Source of the DNA: Pogostemon cablin
Lineage: Eukaryota; Streptophyta; Magnoliopsida; Lamiales; Lamiaceae
Assembly: GCA_023678885.1 (NCBI GenBank)
Contig: CM042972.1
Span: forward strand, 13,598,501-13,662,500
Direction of reading: 5' to 3'
Length of the DNA stretch: 64,000 nt
Shown: piece by piece, positions 25,131 through 39,507 of the stretch
Position numbering within the stretch: the first letter of the stretch is position 1
Layout of the letters: each line of letters begins with the position of its first letter
The notes under the pieces: generated by a model
Database searches by the model: none
Seen by the model: only the letters and a program-made list of their open reading frames with translations
Told to the model about the DNA's origin: nothing
Program-made: the position numbers and the translations under genes

Positions 25131-28100
25131 GAGAATCAAAATGAAGGAAATGTGCATCGAAATGAAGAAAATGTTGATCGTAATGAGAAAATAACCATCA
25201 AAATGAAGGAAATATGCTCCGAAACGAAGGAAATGTTGATCGTAACTCGAAAATGAGCATAAAAATGAAGGAAAATGTACATCGAAAAAGGGAAATGTTG
25301 ATCTTAACGAGAAATTTTGCACTAAAATGATAGAAATATTAGTCAAAACGAAGGAAATATTGATCGTAACGAGAAAATGAGCATAAAATGAGAGAAATGT
25401 GCATCAAAACGAAGAAAATATTTATCGTAATGAGAAAATGAGCATCAAAATGAAGGAAATGTTCATTGAAACGAAGAAAATGTTGATCGTAACAAAAAAA
25501 TGAGAATCAAAATGAAGGAAATGTGCATCAAAACGAAGAAAATGTTGATCGTAATGAGAAAATGAGTATCAAAATGAAGGAAATGGGCATCGAAACGATG
25601 AAAATGAGCATCAAAATGAAGGAAATGTGCATCAGAACAAAGAAAATGTTGATCATAACGAACAAATGAGCATCAAAATGAAGGAAATGTGCTTCGAAAC
25701 GAAGAAGATGTTGATTGTAACGAGAAAATGAGCATCAAAATGAAGGAAATATGCACCGAAACAAAATGAAATGTTGATCGTAACTAAAAATTAGCATAAA
25801 AATGAAGGAAACATGTATCAAAAAGAGGGAAATGTCGATCGTAACGAGAAATTTTGCATTAAAATGAACGAAATATTAGTCGAAATTACGGAAATATTGA
25901 TCGTAACGAGAAAATGAGCATCACAATGAAGGAAATGTGCATTGAAACGAAGAAAGTGTTGATGTAACGAAAAAATAAGCATCATAATAAAGGAAATGTG
26001 CATCGAAACAAAGAAAATATTGATCGTAACAAGAAAATGAGCATCAAAATGAAGGAAATGTGCATCAAAACGAAGAAAATGTTGATGGTAACGAGAAAAT
26101 GAGCATCAAAATGAAGGAAAAGTGCATCGAAACGAAGGAAATATTGATCGTAATGAGAAAATGATCATCAAAACGAAGGAAATATGTATCGAAACGAAGG
26201 AAATGTTGATCGTAATGAGAAAATGAGCATCAAAATGAAGGAAATATGAATCGAAACGAAAGAAATGTAGAGCGTAACGATAAAATAAGCATCAGAATGT
26301 AAGAAATACTGATCGTAACGAGAAAATGAGATTCAAAATGAAGGAAATATGCATCAAAACATAGATAATGTTGATCGTAACGAGAAAATGAGCATCAAAA
26401 TGATGGAAATGAGCATCGAAACAAAGAAAATATTGATCGTAACGAGAAAATGAGAATCAAAATGAAGGAAATGTGCATCGAAATGAAGAAAATGTTGATC
26501 GTAATGAGAAAATAACCATCAAAATGAAGGAAATATGCTCCGAAACGAAGGAAATGTTGATCGTAACTCGAAAATGAGCATAAAAATGAAGGAAAATATA
26601 CATCGAAAAGAGGGAAATGTTGATCTTAACGAGAAATTTTGCACTAAAATGATAGAAATATTAGTCAAAACGAAGGAAATATTGATCGTAACGAGAAAAT
26701 GAGCATAAAAATGATAGAAATGTGCATCAAAACGAAGAAAATATTTATCGTAATGAGAAAATGAGCATCAAAATGAAGGAAATGTGCATCGAAACGAAGA
26801 AAATATTGATCGTAACAAAAAAATGAGAATCAAAATGAAGGAAATATGCATCAAAACGAAGAAAATGTTGATCGTAATGAGAAAATGAGTATCAAAATGA
26901 AGGAAATGGGCATCGAAACGAAGAAAATGAGCATCAAAATGAAGGAAATGTGCATCAGAACAAAGAAAATGTTGATCGTAACGAACAAATGAGCATCAAA
27001 ATTAAGGAAATGTGCTTCGAAACGAAGAAAATGTTGATTGTAACGAGAAAATGAGCATCAAAATGAAGTAAATATGCACCGAAACAAAATGAAATGTTGA
27101 TCGTAACTAAAAATTAGCATAAAAATGAAGGAAACATGCATCAAAAAGAGGGAAATGTCGATCGTAACGAGAAATTTTGCATTAAAATGAACGAAATATT
27201 AGTCGAAATTACGGAAATATTGATCGTAACGAGAAAATGAGCATCACAATGAAGGAAATGTGCATTGAAACGAAGAAAGTGTTGATGTAACGAGAAAATA
27301 AGCATCAAAATGAAGGAAATGTGCATCGAAACAAAGAAAATATTGATCGTAACAAGAAATTGAGCATCAAAATGAAGGAAATGTGCATCAAAACAAAGAA
27401 AATGTTGATGGTAACGAGAAAATGAGCATCAAAATGAAGGAAAAGTGCATCGAAACGAAGGAAATATTGATCGTAATGAGAAAATGATCATCAAAACGAA
27501 GGAAATATGTATCGAAACGAAGGAAATGTTTATCGTAATGAGAAAATGAGCATCAAAATGAAGGAAATATGAATCGAAACGAAAGAAATATAGATCGTAA
27601 CGATAAAATAAGCATCAGAATGTAAGAAATACTGATCGTAACGAGAAAATGAGCATCAAAATGAAGGAAATATGCATCAAAACATAGATAATGTTGATCG
27701 TTACGAGAAAATGATCATCAAAATGAAGGAAATAAGCATCGAAACAAAGAAAATATTGATCGTAACGAGAAAATGAGCATCAAAATGAAGGAAATGTGCA
27801 TCGAAATGAAGAAAATGTTGATCGTAATGAGAAAATAACCATCAAAATGAAGGAAATATGCTCCGAAACGAAGGAAATGTTGATCGTAACTCGAAAATGA
27901 GCATAAAAATGAAGGAAAATATACATCGAAAAGAGGGAAATTTTGATCTTAACGAGAAATTTTGCACTAAAATGATAGAAATATTAGTCAAAACGAAGGA
28001 AATATTGATCGTAACGAGAAAATGAGCATAAAAATGATAGAAATGTGCATCAAAACGAAGAAAATATTTATCGTAATGAGAAAATGAGCATCAAAATGAA

Positions 28101-29530
28101 GGAAATGTGCATCGAAACGAAGAAAATATTGATCGTAACAAAAAAATGAGAATCAAAATGAAGGAAATATGCATCAAAACGAAGAAAATGTTGATCGTAA
28201 TGAGAAAATGAGTATCAAAATGAAGGAAATGGGCATCGAAACGAAGAAAATGAGCATCAAAATGAAGGAAATGTGCATCAGAACAAAGAAAATGTTGATC
28301 GTAACGAACAAATGAGCATCAAAATTAAGGAAATGTGCTTCGAAACGAAGAAAATGTTGATTGTAACGAGAAAATGAGCATCAAAATGAAGGAAATATGC
28401 ACCGAAACAAAATGAAATGTTGATCGTAACTAAAAATTAGCATAAAAATGAAGGAAACATGCATCAAAAAGAGGGAAATGTCGATCGTAACGAGAAATTT
28501 TGCATTAAAATGAACGAAATATTAGTCGAAATTACGGAAATATTGATCGTAACGAGAAAATGAGCATCACAATGAAGGAAATGTGCATTGAAACGAAGAA
28601 AGTGTTGATGTAACGAGAAAATAAGCATCAAAATGAAGGAAATGTGCATCGAAACAAAGAAAATATTGATCGTAACAAGAAAATGAGCATCAAAATGAAG
28701 GAAATGTGCATCAAAACAAAGAAAATGTTGATGGTAACGAGAAAATGAGCATCAAAATGAAGGAAAAGTGCATCGAAACGAAGGAAATATTGATCGTAAT
28801 GAGAAAATGATCATCAAAACGAAGGAAATATGTATCGAAACGAAGGAAATGTTGATCGTAATGAGAAAATGAGCATCAAAATGAAGGAAATATGAATCGA
28901 AACGAAAGAAATATAGATCGTAACGATAAAACAAGCATCAGAATGTAAGAAATACTGATCGTAACGAGAAAATGAGCATCAAAATGAAGGAAATATGCAT
29001 CAAAACATAGATAATGTTGATCTTTACGAGAAAATGATCATCAAAATGAAGGAAATGAGCATCGAAACAAAGAAAATATTGATCGTAACGAGAAAATGAG
29101 CATCAAAATGAAGGAAATGTGCATCGAAATGAAGAAAATGTTGATCGTAATGAGAAAATAACCATCAAAATGAAGGAAATATGCTCCGAAACGAAGGAAA
29201 TGTTGATCGTAACTCGAAAATGAGCATAAAAATGAAGGAAAATATACATCGAAAAGAGGGAAATTTTGATCTTAACGAGAAATTTTGCACTAAAATGATA
29301 GAAATATTAGTCAAAACGAAGGAAATATTGATCGTAACAAGAAAATGAGCATAAAAATGTTAGAAATGTGCATCAAAACGAAGAAAATATTTATCGTAAT
29401 GAGAAAATGAGCATCAAAATGAAGGAAATGCGCATCGAAACGAAGAAAATGTTGATCGTAACAAAAAAATGAGAATCAAAATGAAGGAAATGTGCATCAA
29501 AACGAAGAAAATGTTGATCGTAATGAGAAA
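25131..29530 (-). repeat. 1.32-kb higher-order repeat, about 3.3 copies
   Basis: A landmark variant, TGCTCCGAAACGAAGG, occurs at 25215, 26536, 27859 and 29182, at spacings of 1321, 1323 and 1323 bp. The intervening sequence is nearly identical between copies, including a shortened monomer with TGTTGATGTAACG. 1323 bp is about 21 monomers. Several of its variants (for example GTCGATCGTAACGAGAAATTTTGC) are not in the 4.05-kb HOR, so it was amplified separately. Confidence 0.9.
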
Positions 29531-32500
29531 ATGAGTATCAAAATGAAGGAAATGGGCATCGAAACGAAGAAAATGTTGATCGTAACGAGAAAATAAGCAT
29601 CAAAATTAAGGAAATATGCACCAAAACAAAGGAAATATTGATCGTAACTAGAAAATGAGCATAAAAATGAAGGAAATATGTATCGAAAAGAGTGAAATGT
29701 TGATCGTAATGAGAAATTTAGCATTAAAATGAAGGAAATATGAGTCGAAATTAAGGAAATATTGATCGTAACTAGAAAATGAGCATCAAAATGAAAGAAA
29801 TGTGCATCAAAATAAAGAAAATGTTGATCGTAATGAGAAAATGAGTATTAAAAGGAAGGAAATGTGCATTGAAACGAAGAAAATGTTGATTGTAACGAGA
29901 AAATGAGCATCAAATTGAAGGAAATGTTGATCGTAAGGAGAAAATGAGCATCAAAATGAAGGAAATATACATCGAAACGAAGGAAATTTAGATAGTAACG
30001 AGAAAATGAGCATCAGAATGAAGGAAATATTGATCTTAACGAGAAAATGAGCATCAAAATGAAGGAAATATGCATCAAAATGAAGATAATGTTGATTGTA
30101 ACGAGAAATTGTTCATCAAAATGAATGAAATGACCATCGAAACGAAAAAAATATTGATCGTAATGAGAAAATGAGCATCAAAATGAAGGAAATGTGCATC
30201 AGAACAAAGAAAATGATGATTGTAACGAACAAATGATCTTTAAAATGAAGGAAATGTGCTTCGAAATGAAGAAAATATTGATTGTAACGTGAAAATGAGC
30301 ATCAAAATGAAGGAAATATGCACCGAAACAAAATGAAATGTTGATCGTAACTAGAAAACGAGCATAAAAATGAAGGAAATATGCGTCAAAAAGAGGGAAA
30401 TGTTGATCGTAACGAGAAATTTAACATTAAAATGAAGGAAGTATTAGTCGAAATGAAGAAAATATTGATCGTAACGAGAAAATGAGATCAAAATGAAGGA
30501 AATATGCATCGAATCGAAGAAAATGTTGATCATAACGAGAAAATAAGCATCAAAATGAAGGAAATGTGCATCAAAACAAAGAAAATGTTGATCGTAACAA
30601 GAAAATGAGCATCAAAATGAAGGAAATCTGAATCTAAATGAAGAAAATGTTGATCGTAACGAGAAAATGAGCATCAAAATAAAGAAAATGTACATCGAAA
30701 CGAAGAAATGTTGATCGTAACGAGAAAATGAGGATCAAAATGAAGGAAAAGTGCATCCAAACGAAGGAAATATTCATCGTAACGAGAAAATGATCATCAA
30801 AACGAAGGAAATATGTATCAAAACGAAGGAAATGTTGATCGTATTGAGAAAATGAGCATCAAAACGAAGGAAATATGAATCGAAACGAAGGAAATGTAGA
30901 TCGTAACGAGAAAATGAGCATCAGAATGAAGGAAATACTGATCGTAACGAGAAAATGAGCATCAAAATGAAGGAAATATGCATCAAAACAAAGATAATGT
31001 TGATCGTAACGAGAATATGAGTATCAAAATGAAGGAAATGAGCATCGAAACAAAGAAAATATTGATCGTAACGAGAAAATGAGCATCAAAATGAAGGAAA
31101 TGTGCATCGAAATGAAGAAAATGTTGATCGTAACGAGAAAATAACTGTCAAAATGAAGGAAATATCCACCGAAACGAAGGAAATGTTGATCGTAACTAGA
31201 AAATGAGCATAAAAATGAAGGAAATATGCATCGAAAAGAGGGAAATGTTGATCTTAACGAGAAATTTAGCACTAAAATGAAGGAAATATTTGTCAAAACG
31301 AAGTGAATATTGATCGTAACAAGAAAATGAGCATAAAAATGAAGGAAATGTGCATCGAAACGAAGAAAATGTTGATCGTAATGAGAAAATGAGAATCAAA
31401 ATGAAGGAAATATGCATCAAAATGAAGAAAATGTTTATCGTAATGAGAAAATGAACATCAAAATGAAGGAAATGTACATCGAAACGAGGAACATATTGAT
31501 CGTAACAATAAAATAAACATCAAAATTTAGAAAATACGCACCAAAACGAAGGAAATATTGATCATAACTAGAAAATGAGCATAAAAATGAAGGAAATATG
31601 TATCGAAAAGAGGGAAATGTTGATCGTAACGAGAAATTTAGCATTAAAATGAAGGAAATATGAGTCGAAATGAAGGAAATATTGATCGTAACGAGAAAAT
31701 GAGCATCAAAATGAAAGAAATGTGCATCAAAATAAAGAAAATGTTGACCGTAATGAGAAAATGAGCATCAAAAGGAAGGAAATGTGCATTGAAACGAAGA
31801 AAATATTGATCGTAACGAGAAAATGAGCATCAGATTGAAGGAAATGTTGATCGTAATGAGAAAATGAGCATCAAAATGAAGGAAATATGCATCAAAATGA
31901 CGGAAATGTAGATCGTAACGAGAAAATGAGCATCATAAAGAAGGAAATATTGATCTTAATGAGAAAATGAGCATCAAAATGAAGGAAATATGCATCAAAA
32001 CGAAGATAATGTTAATTGTAAAGAGAAATTGAGCATCAAAATGAAGGAAATGACCATCGAAACGAAGAAAATATTGATCGTAACGAAAAAATGAGCATCA
32101 AAATTAAGGAAATGTGCATCAGAACAAAGAAAATGTTGATCGTAACGAACAAATGAGCATAAAAATGAAGGAAATGTGCTTCGAAACGAAGAAAATGTTG
32201 ATTGTAACGAGAAAATGAGCATCAAAATGAAGAAGATATGCACCGAAACAAAAGGAAATGATGATCGTAATTAGAAAATGGGCATAAAAATGAAGAAAAT
32301 ATGCATCAAAAAGAGGGAAATGTTGATTGTAACGAGAAATTTAACATTAAAATGAAGGAAATATTAGTCGAAACGAAGGAAATATTGATCGTAACGAGAA
32401 AATAAGTATCAAAATGAAGGAAATGTGCATCGAAACGAAGAAAATATTGATCGTAACGAGAAAATAAGCATCAAAATGAAGGAAATGTGCATCGAAACAA

Positions 32501-35500
32501 AGAAAATATTGATTGTAACAAGAAAATGAGCATCAAAATGAAGGAAATGTGCATCAAAACGAAGAAAATATTGATCGTAACGAGAAAATGAGCATCAAAA
32601 TGAAGGAAATGTGCATCGAAATGAAGAAAATATTGATCATAACGAGAAAATGAGCATTAAAATGAAGGAAAAGTGCATCGAAACAAAGGAAATATTGATC
32701 GTAATGAGAAAATGATCATCAAAACGAAGGAAATGTTGATCGTAATGAGAAAATGAGCATCAAAATGAAGGAAATATGAATTGGAACGAAGGAAATGTAG
32801 ATCGTAACAAGAAAATGAGCATCAGAATGAAGGAAATACATATTGTAACGAGAAAATGAGCATCAAAATGAAGGAAATGAGCATCGAAACAAAGAAAATA
32901 TTGATCGTAACGTGAAAATGAGAATTAAAATGAAGGAAATGTGCATCGAAATGAAGAAAATATTGATCGTAACGAGAAAATAACTGTCAAAATGACAGAA
33001 ATAAGCACCGAAACGAAGGAAATGTTGATCGTAACTAGAAAATGAGCATAAAAATGAAGGAAATATTGATCGTAACAAGAAAATGAGCATCAAAATGAAG
33101 GAAATGTGCATAGAAACGAAGAAAATATTGATCGTAACGAGAAAATGAGCATTAAAATGAAGGAAATGCGCATCGAAACGATGAAAATATTGATCGTAAC
33201 AAGAAAATGAGCATCAAAATGAAGGAAATGTGCATCAAAACAAAGAAAATGATCGTAACGATAAAATGAGTTTCAAAATAAAGGAAATATGCATCGAAAC
33301 GAAAGAAATGTTGATCGTAACGATAAAATGAGTTTCAAAATAAAGGAAATATGCATCGTAACGAAGGAAATTTTGATCGTAACTAGAAAATGAACATCAA
33401 AATAAATGAAATTTGCATCGAAATGAAGGAAATATTGATCATAACGAGAAAATGAGCATCAAAATGAAGGAAATATGAATCGAAAAGAAGATAATGTTGA
33501 TCATAACGAGAAAATGAGCATCAAAATGAAGGAAGCAAGCATCGAAACTAACAAAATATAGATCGTAATGAGAAAATAACCATCAAAATGAAGCAAATGT
33601 GCATTGAAAAGAAGAAAATATTGATCGTGACGAGAAAATGAGCATCAAAATGAAGGAAAAGTGCATCAAAATGAAGAAAATATTGATCGTAAGGAGAAAA
33701 TGATCGTCAAAAATAAAGGAAATAAGTTTTGAAACAAAGTAAATGTTCATCGTAATTAGAAAATGAGCATCAAAATAAAGGAAATATGCATCGAAACGAA
33801 GGAAATGTAGATCGTAACAAGAAAATGAGCATCAGAATGAAGGAAATATGCATCGATAGGAAATAATTATTGATCGTAACGAGAAAATGATCATCAAAAT
33901 GGAGGAAATGACCATCAAAACGAAGGAAATGTTGATCGTAACGAGAAAATGAGCATCAAGATAAAGGAAATTTGCATCGAATTGAAGGAAATATTGATCG
34001 TAACAAGAAAATGAGCATCAAAATGAAGGAAATGTGCATAGAAACGAAGAAAATATTGATCGTAACGAGAAAATGAGCATTAAAATGAAGGAAATGCGCA
34101 TCGAAACGATGAAAATATTGATCGTAATGAGAAAATAAGCATCAAAATGAAGGAAATGTGCATCGAAACGAATAAAATGTTGATCGTAATGAGAAAATTA
34201 GCATCAAAATGAAGTAAATGTGCATCAAATCTAAGAAAATGAGTATCAAAATGAAGGAATTACGCATCGAAAAGAAAGTGCATCGAAACGAAGGAAATAT
34301 TGATCGTAACGTGAAAATGATCATCAAAACGAAGGAAATATGTATCAAAACGAAGGAAATGTTGATCGTAATGAGAAAATGAGCATCAAAATAAAGGAAA
34401 TATGAATCGAAATGAAGGAAATGTAGATCTTAACGAGAAAATAAACATCAGAATGAAGGAAATACTGATCGTAACGAGAAAATGAACATCAAAATGAAGG
34501 AAATATGCATCAAAACAAAGATAATATTGATCGTAACGAGAAAATGAGCATCAAAATGAAGGAAATGAGCGTCGAAACAAAGAAAATATTGATCGTAACG
34601 AGAAAATGAGCAACAAAAAGAAGGAAATGTGCATCGAAATGAAGAAAATGTTGATCGTAATGAGAAAATAACCATCAAAATGAAGGAAATATGCACCGAA
34701 ACGAAGGAAATGTTGATCGTAACTAGAAAATGAGCATAAAAATGAAGGAAATATGCATCGAAAAGCGAGAAATGTTGATCTTAACGAGAAATTTAGCACT
34801 AAAATGAAGGAAATATTAGTCAAAATGATGGAAATATTGATCGTAACGAGAAAATGAGCATAAAAATGAAGGAAATGTGCATCGAAACGAAGAAAATATT
34901 TATCGTAATGAGAAAATGAGCATCAAAATGAAGAAAATATGCATCGAAACAAAGAAAATGTTGATCGTAACAAAAAAATGAGAATCAAAATGAAGGAAAT
35001 ATGCATCAAAACGAAGAAAATGTTGATCGTAACGAGAAAATAAACATCAAAATTAAGGAAATATGCACCAAAACGAAGGAAATATTGATGGTAACTAGAA
35101 AATGAGCATAAAAATGAAGGAAAAATGTATCGAAAAGAGGGAAATGTTGATCGTAATGAGAAATTTAGTATTAAAATGAAGGAAATATGAGTCGAAATGA
35201 AGGAAATATTGATCATAACGAGAAAATGAGCATAAAATGAAAGAAATGTGCATCAAAATAAAGAAAATGTTGATCGTAATGAGAAAATGAGCATCAAAAG
35301 GAAGGAAATGTGCATTGAAACGAAGAAAATGTTGATTGTAACGAGAAAATGAACATCAAATTGAAGGAAATGTTGATCGTAATGAGAAAATGAGCATCAA
35401 AATGAAGGAAATATGAATCGAAACGAAGGAAATGTAGATCATAAAGAGAAAATAAGCATCAGAATAAAGGAAATACTGATCGTAACGAGAAAATGAGCAT

Positions 35501-37050
35501 CAAAATGAAGGAAATATGCATCAAAACAAAGATAATGTTGATCGTAACGATAAAATGAGCATCAAAATGAAGGAAATGAGCATCGAAACAAAGAAAATAT
35601 TGATCGTAACAAGAAAATGAGCATCAAAATGAAGGAAATGTGCATCGAAATGAAGAAAATGTTGATCGTAATGAGAAAATAACCATCAAAATGAAGGAAA
35701 TATGCACCAAAACGAAGAAAATGTTGATCGTAACTAGAAAATGAGCATAAAAATGAAGAAAATATGCATAGAAAAGAGGGAAATGTTGATCTTAACGAGA
35801 AATTTAGCACTAAAATGAAGGAAATATAGTCAAAACGAAGGAAATATTGATCGTAACGAGAAAATGAGCATAAAATGAAGGAAATGTGCATCGAAACGAA
35901 GAAAATATTTATCGTAATTAGAAAATGAGCATCAAAATGAAGAAAATGTGCATCAAAACGAAGAAAATGTTGATCATAACAAAAAAATGAGAATCAAAAT
36001 GAAGGAAATGTGCATCAAAACGCAAAAAATGTTGATCATAACGAGAAAATAAGCATCAAAATTAAGGAAATATGCACTAAAACGAAGGAAATATTGATCG
36101 TAACTAGAAAATGAGCATAAAAATGAAGAAAATATGTATCGAAAAGAGGGAAATGTTGATCGTAATGAGAAATTTAGCATTAAAATGAAGGAAATATGAG
36201 TCGAAATGAAGGAAATATTGATCGTAACGAGAAAATGAGCATTAAAATGAAAGAAATGTGCATCAAAATAAAGAAAATGTTGATCGTAATGAGAAAATGA
36301 GCATCAAAAGGAAGGAAATGTGCATTGAAACGAAGAAAATGATGATCGTCACGAGAAAATGAGCATCAAATTGAAGGAAATGTTGATCGTAATGAGAAAA
36401 TGAGCATCAAAATGAAGGAAATATGCATCGAAACGAAGGAAATTTAGATCGTAACGAGAAAATGAGCATCAGAATGAAGGAAATATTGATCTTAACGAGA
36501 AAATAAGCATCAAAATGAAGGAAATATGTATCAAAACGAAGATAATGTTGATTGTAACGAGAAAATGTGCATCAATATGAAGGAAATGACTATCGAAACG
36601 AAGAAAATATTAATCGTAACGAGAAAATGAGCATCGAAATGAAGGAAATGTGCATCAGATCAAAGAAAATGTTGATTGTAACGAACAAATGAGCATCAAA
36701 TGAATGAAATGTGCTTCGAAATGAAGAAAATTTTGATTGTAACGAGAAAATGAGCATCGAAATGAAGGAAATATGCACCGAAACAAAATGAAATGTAGAT
36801 CGTAACTAGAAAATGAGCATAAAAATGAAGGAAATATGCATCAAAAAGAGGGAAATGTTGATCGTAACGAGAAATTTAGCATTAAAATAAAGAAAATATT
36901 AGTCGAAATGAAGGAAATATTGATCGTAACGAGAAAATGAGCATCAAAATGAAGGAAATGTGCATCGGAACGAAGAAAATGTTGATCGTAATGAGAAAAT
37001 AAGCATCAAAATGAAGGAAATGTGCATCGAAACACAGAAAATGTTGATCG
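29531..37050 (-). repeat. diverged inverted copies of the 4.05-kb HOR
   Basis: Reading leftwards, the order of distinctive variants near 36.8-36.0 kb and near 32.2-31.0 kb matches HOR positions about 300, 880 and 1290 of the + array. Around 34.3-33.0 kb it matches HOR positions about 2960-3900. Spacing between matches is altered by extra or missing monomers, so these are old, partly scrambled copies. Confidence is lower because the matching was done by eye. Confidence 0.65.
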
Positions 37051-39414
37051 TAATTCATTTTGATGCTAATTTTCTCGTTACAATCTATATTTTATTAGTT
37101 TCGATGCTCGTTTCCTTCATTTTGATACTCATTTTCCCGTTATGATCAACATAATCTTCGTTTTGATGAATATTTCCTTTATTTTGATGCTCATTTTCTC
37201 GTTACGATCTACATTCCCTTCGTTTCGATGCATATTTCCTTTATTTTGAAGCTCATTTTCTCGTTACGATCAACATTTTCTTCGTTTCGGTGCATATTTA
37301 TTTTACTTTGACGCTCATTTTCTCGTTACGGTCAACAATTATTTCCTATCGATGCATATTTCCTTCATTCTGATGCTCATTTTCTCGTTACGATATACAT
37401 TTTCATAGTTTCGATTCATATTTCCTTCATTTTTTTACTCATTTTCTCATTATGATCAACATTTCCTTCATTTTGATGCATATTTCCTTTATATTGACGA
37501 TCATTTTCTCGTTATGATCAATATTATCTTCATTTCGATGCATATTTCCTTCATTTTGATGTTCATTTTCTCGTTATGATCAATATTTCCTTCATTTCGA
37601 TGCAGATTACCTTTATTTTGATGCTTATTTTCTCATTACGATCAATATTTCCTTCGTTATGATGCATATTTCCTTTATTTCGAATCTCATTTTTTAGTTA
37701 TGATCAACATTTTCTTCGTTTCAATTCATATTTCCTTCACTTTTGATGCTCATTTTCTCGTAACAATCAACATTTCCTTCGTTTTGACTCATATTTCCTT
37801 CATTTTAATGCTAAATTTCTTGGTACGATCAACATTTTTCTCGTTTCGATGTACATTTCCTTTATTTTGATACTCATTTTCTCGTTATGATCAACATTTT
37901 CTTCTTTTCAATGCACATTTCCTTCATTTTGATGCTCATTTTCTCGTTACGATATATATTTTCTTAGTTTCGATGCTCGTTTCCTTCATTTTGATACTCA
38001 TTTTCTTGTTATGATCAACATTATCTTCATTTTGATGAATATTTTCTTCATTTTGATGCTCATTTTCTCGTTACGATCTACATTCCCTTCGTTTCGATGC
38101 ATATTTTCTTTATATTGAAGCTTATTTTCTCGTTACGATCAACATTTTATTCGTTTCAATGCATATTTCTTTACTTTGATGCTCATTTTCTCGTTACGAT
38201 CAACATTTCCTTCGTTTCGACTCATATTTCCTTCATTTTAATGCTAACTTTCTCATTACGATCAACATTCCCTTCATTTCGATTCATATTTCCTTCACTT
38301 TGATGCTCATTTTCTCGTTGTGATCTACATTTTCTTCGTTTCGACTCATATTTCCTTCATTTTAATGATAAATTTCTCGTTAAGATCAATATTTCCTTCG
38401 TTTTGATTCATATTTCTTTCACTTTGATGCTCATTTTCTTGTTACGATCTACATTTCCTTCGTTTCGACTCATATTTCCTTCATTTTAATGCTAAATTTC
38501 TCGTTACGATCAACATTTTTTTCGTTTTGATACACATTTCCTTTATTTTGATGCTCATTTTCTCGTTACGATCAATATTTTCTTCTTTTCAATGCACATT
38601 TCCTTCATTTTGATGCTCATTTTTTTCTCATTACGATCTATATTTTCTTAGTTTCGTTGCTCGTTTCCTTCATTTTGATGTTCATTTTCTCATTATGATC
38701 AACATTATCTTTGTTTTGATGAATATTTCCTTAATTTTGATGCTCATTTTCTCGTTACGATCTACATTCCCTTTGTTTCGATGTATTATTTCCTTTATTT
38801 TAAAGCTCATTTTCTCGTTATGATCAACATTTTCTTCGTTTTGATGCATATTTCCTTTACTTTGATGCTCATTTTCTTGTTACGATCAACATTTCCTTCA
38901 TTTGGACTCATATTTCCTTCATTTTAATGCTAACTTTCTCATTACGATCAACATTTCCTTCGTTTCGACGCTTATTTCCTTAGTTTCGGTGCATATTTCC
39001 CACATTTTGATGCTCATTTTCTATTTAGAATCTATATTTCCTTCGTTTCGATGCTTTTCAGTCATTTTCAAGCTCATTTTCTTGTTACGGTCTACATTCC
39101 CTTTGTTTTGATGCATATTTTCATTATTTTGATGCTCATTTTCTCGTTTCGATCTCCATTCCCTTCGTTTCGATGCGTAATTCCTTCATTTTGATGCACA
39201 TTTTCTAGTTACGATCAACATTTCCTTCGTTTCGATGCTCGTTTCCTTCATTTTGATGATCATTTTATCGTAAAGATCAACATTTATTTTCTATCAATGC
39301 ATATTTCCTTCATATTGATGTTCATTTTCTCGTTATGATCAACATTTCCTTCATTTCGATGCATATTTCATTCATTTAAACGCTCATTTTCTCATTACGA
39401 TCAATATTTTCTTC
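37051..39414 (+). repeat. 62-bp satellite, + orientation, with a short HOR
   Basis: Orientation returns to + at about 37051 (TTCATTTTGATGCTAATTTT). Landmark variants recur: ACATTCCCTTCGTTTCGATG and the following TTGAAGCTC occur near 37213, 38083 and 38766 (spacing about 870 and 683 bp, i.e. 14 and 11 monomers). No coding potential is seen. The right end abuts the viral insertion. Confidence 0.88.
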
Positions 39415-39497
39415 TTTTCTTTTTCATTTTTTCTCTTTTTTCTTTCTTTCTTTTTTCTTTTCTTTTGAATACTTATTTTTCTTTTCTTTTGAATTAT
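39415..39497 (-). repeat. polypyrimidine/polypurine tract at viral-satellite junction
   Basis: A run of T and C broken by very few other bases (TTTCTTTCTTTC-type words) lies between the last satellite monomer and the end of viral ORF2. On the viral sense strand it is purine-rich. It could be viral 3' sequence or a microsatellite grown at the junction. Confidence 0.7.
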
Positions 39498-39507
39498 CCA
39501 AAGATAG

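Larger units (their letters stand above)
25032..37050 (-). repeat. inverted 62-bp satellite array
   Basis: Same monomer family as 1-17245 but on the opposite strand: the words TGAGCATCAAAATGAAGG, TTGATCGTAACGAG and GCATCGAAACGAAG repeat every 62 bp. The left third is a regular 1.32-kb HOR. The rest (about 29530-37050) is less regular but holds segments that are the inverse complement of the 4.05-kb HOR in the same order, such as the GCAAC/CATCAAATCTAAG-type landmark near 34225 and the AAGTTTTGAAACAAAG landmark near 33728. Short frames of 60-133 codons are repeat artefacts. Confidence 0.93.
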
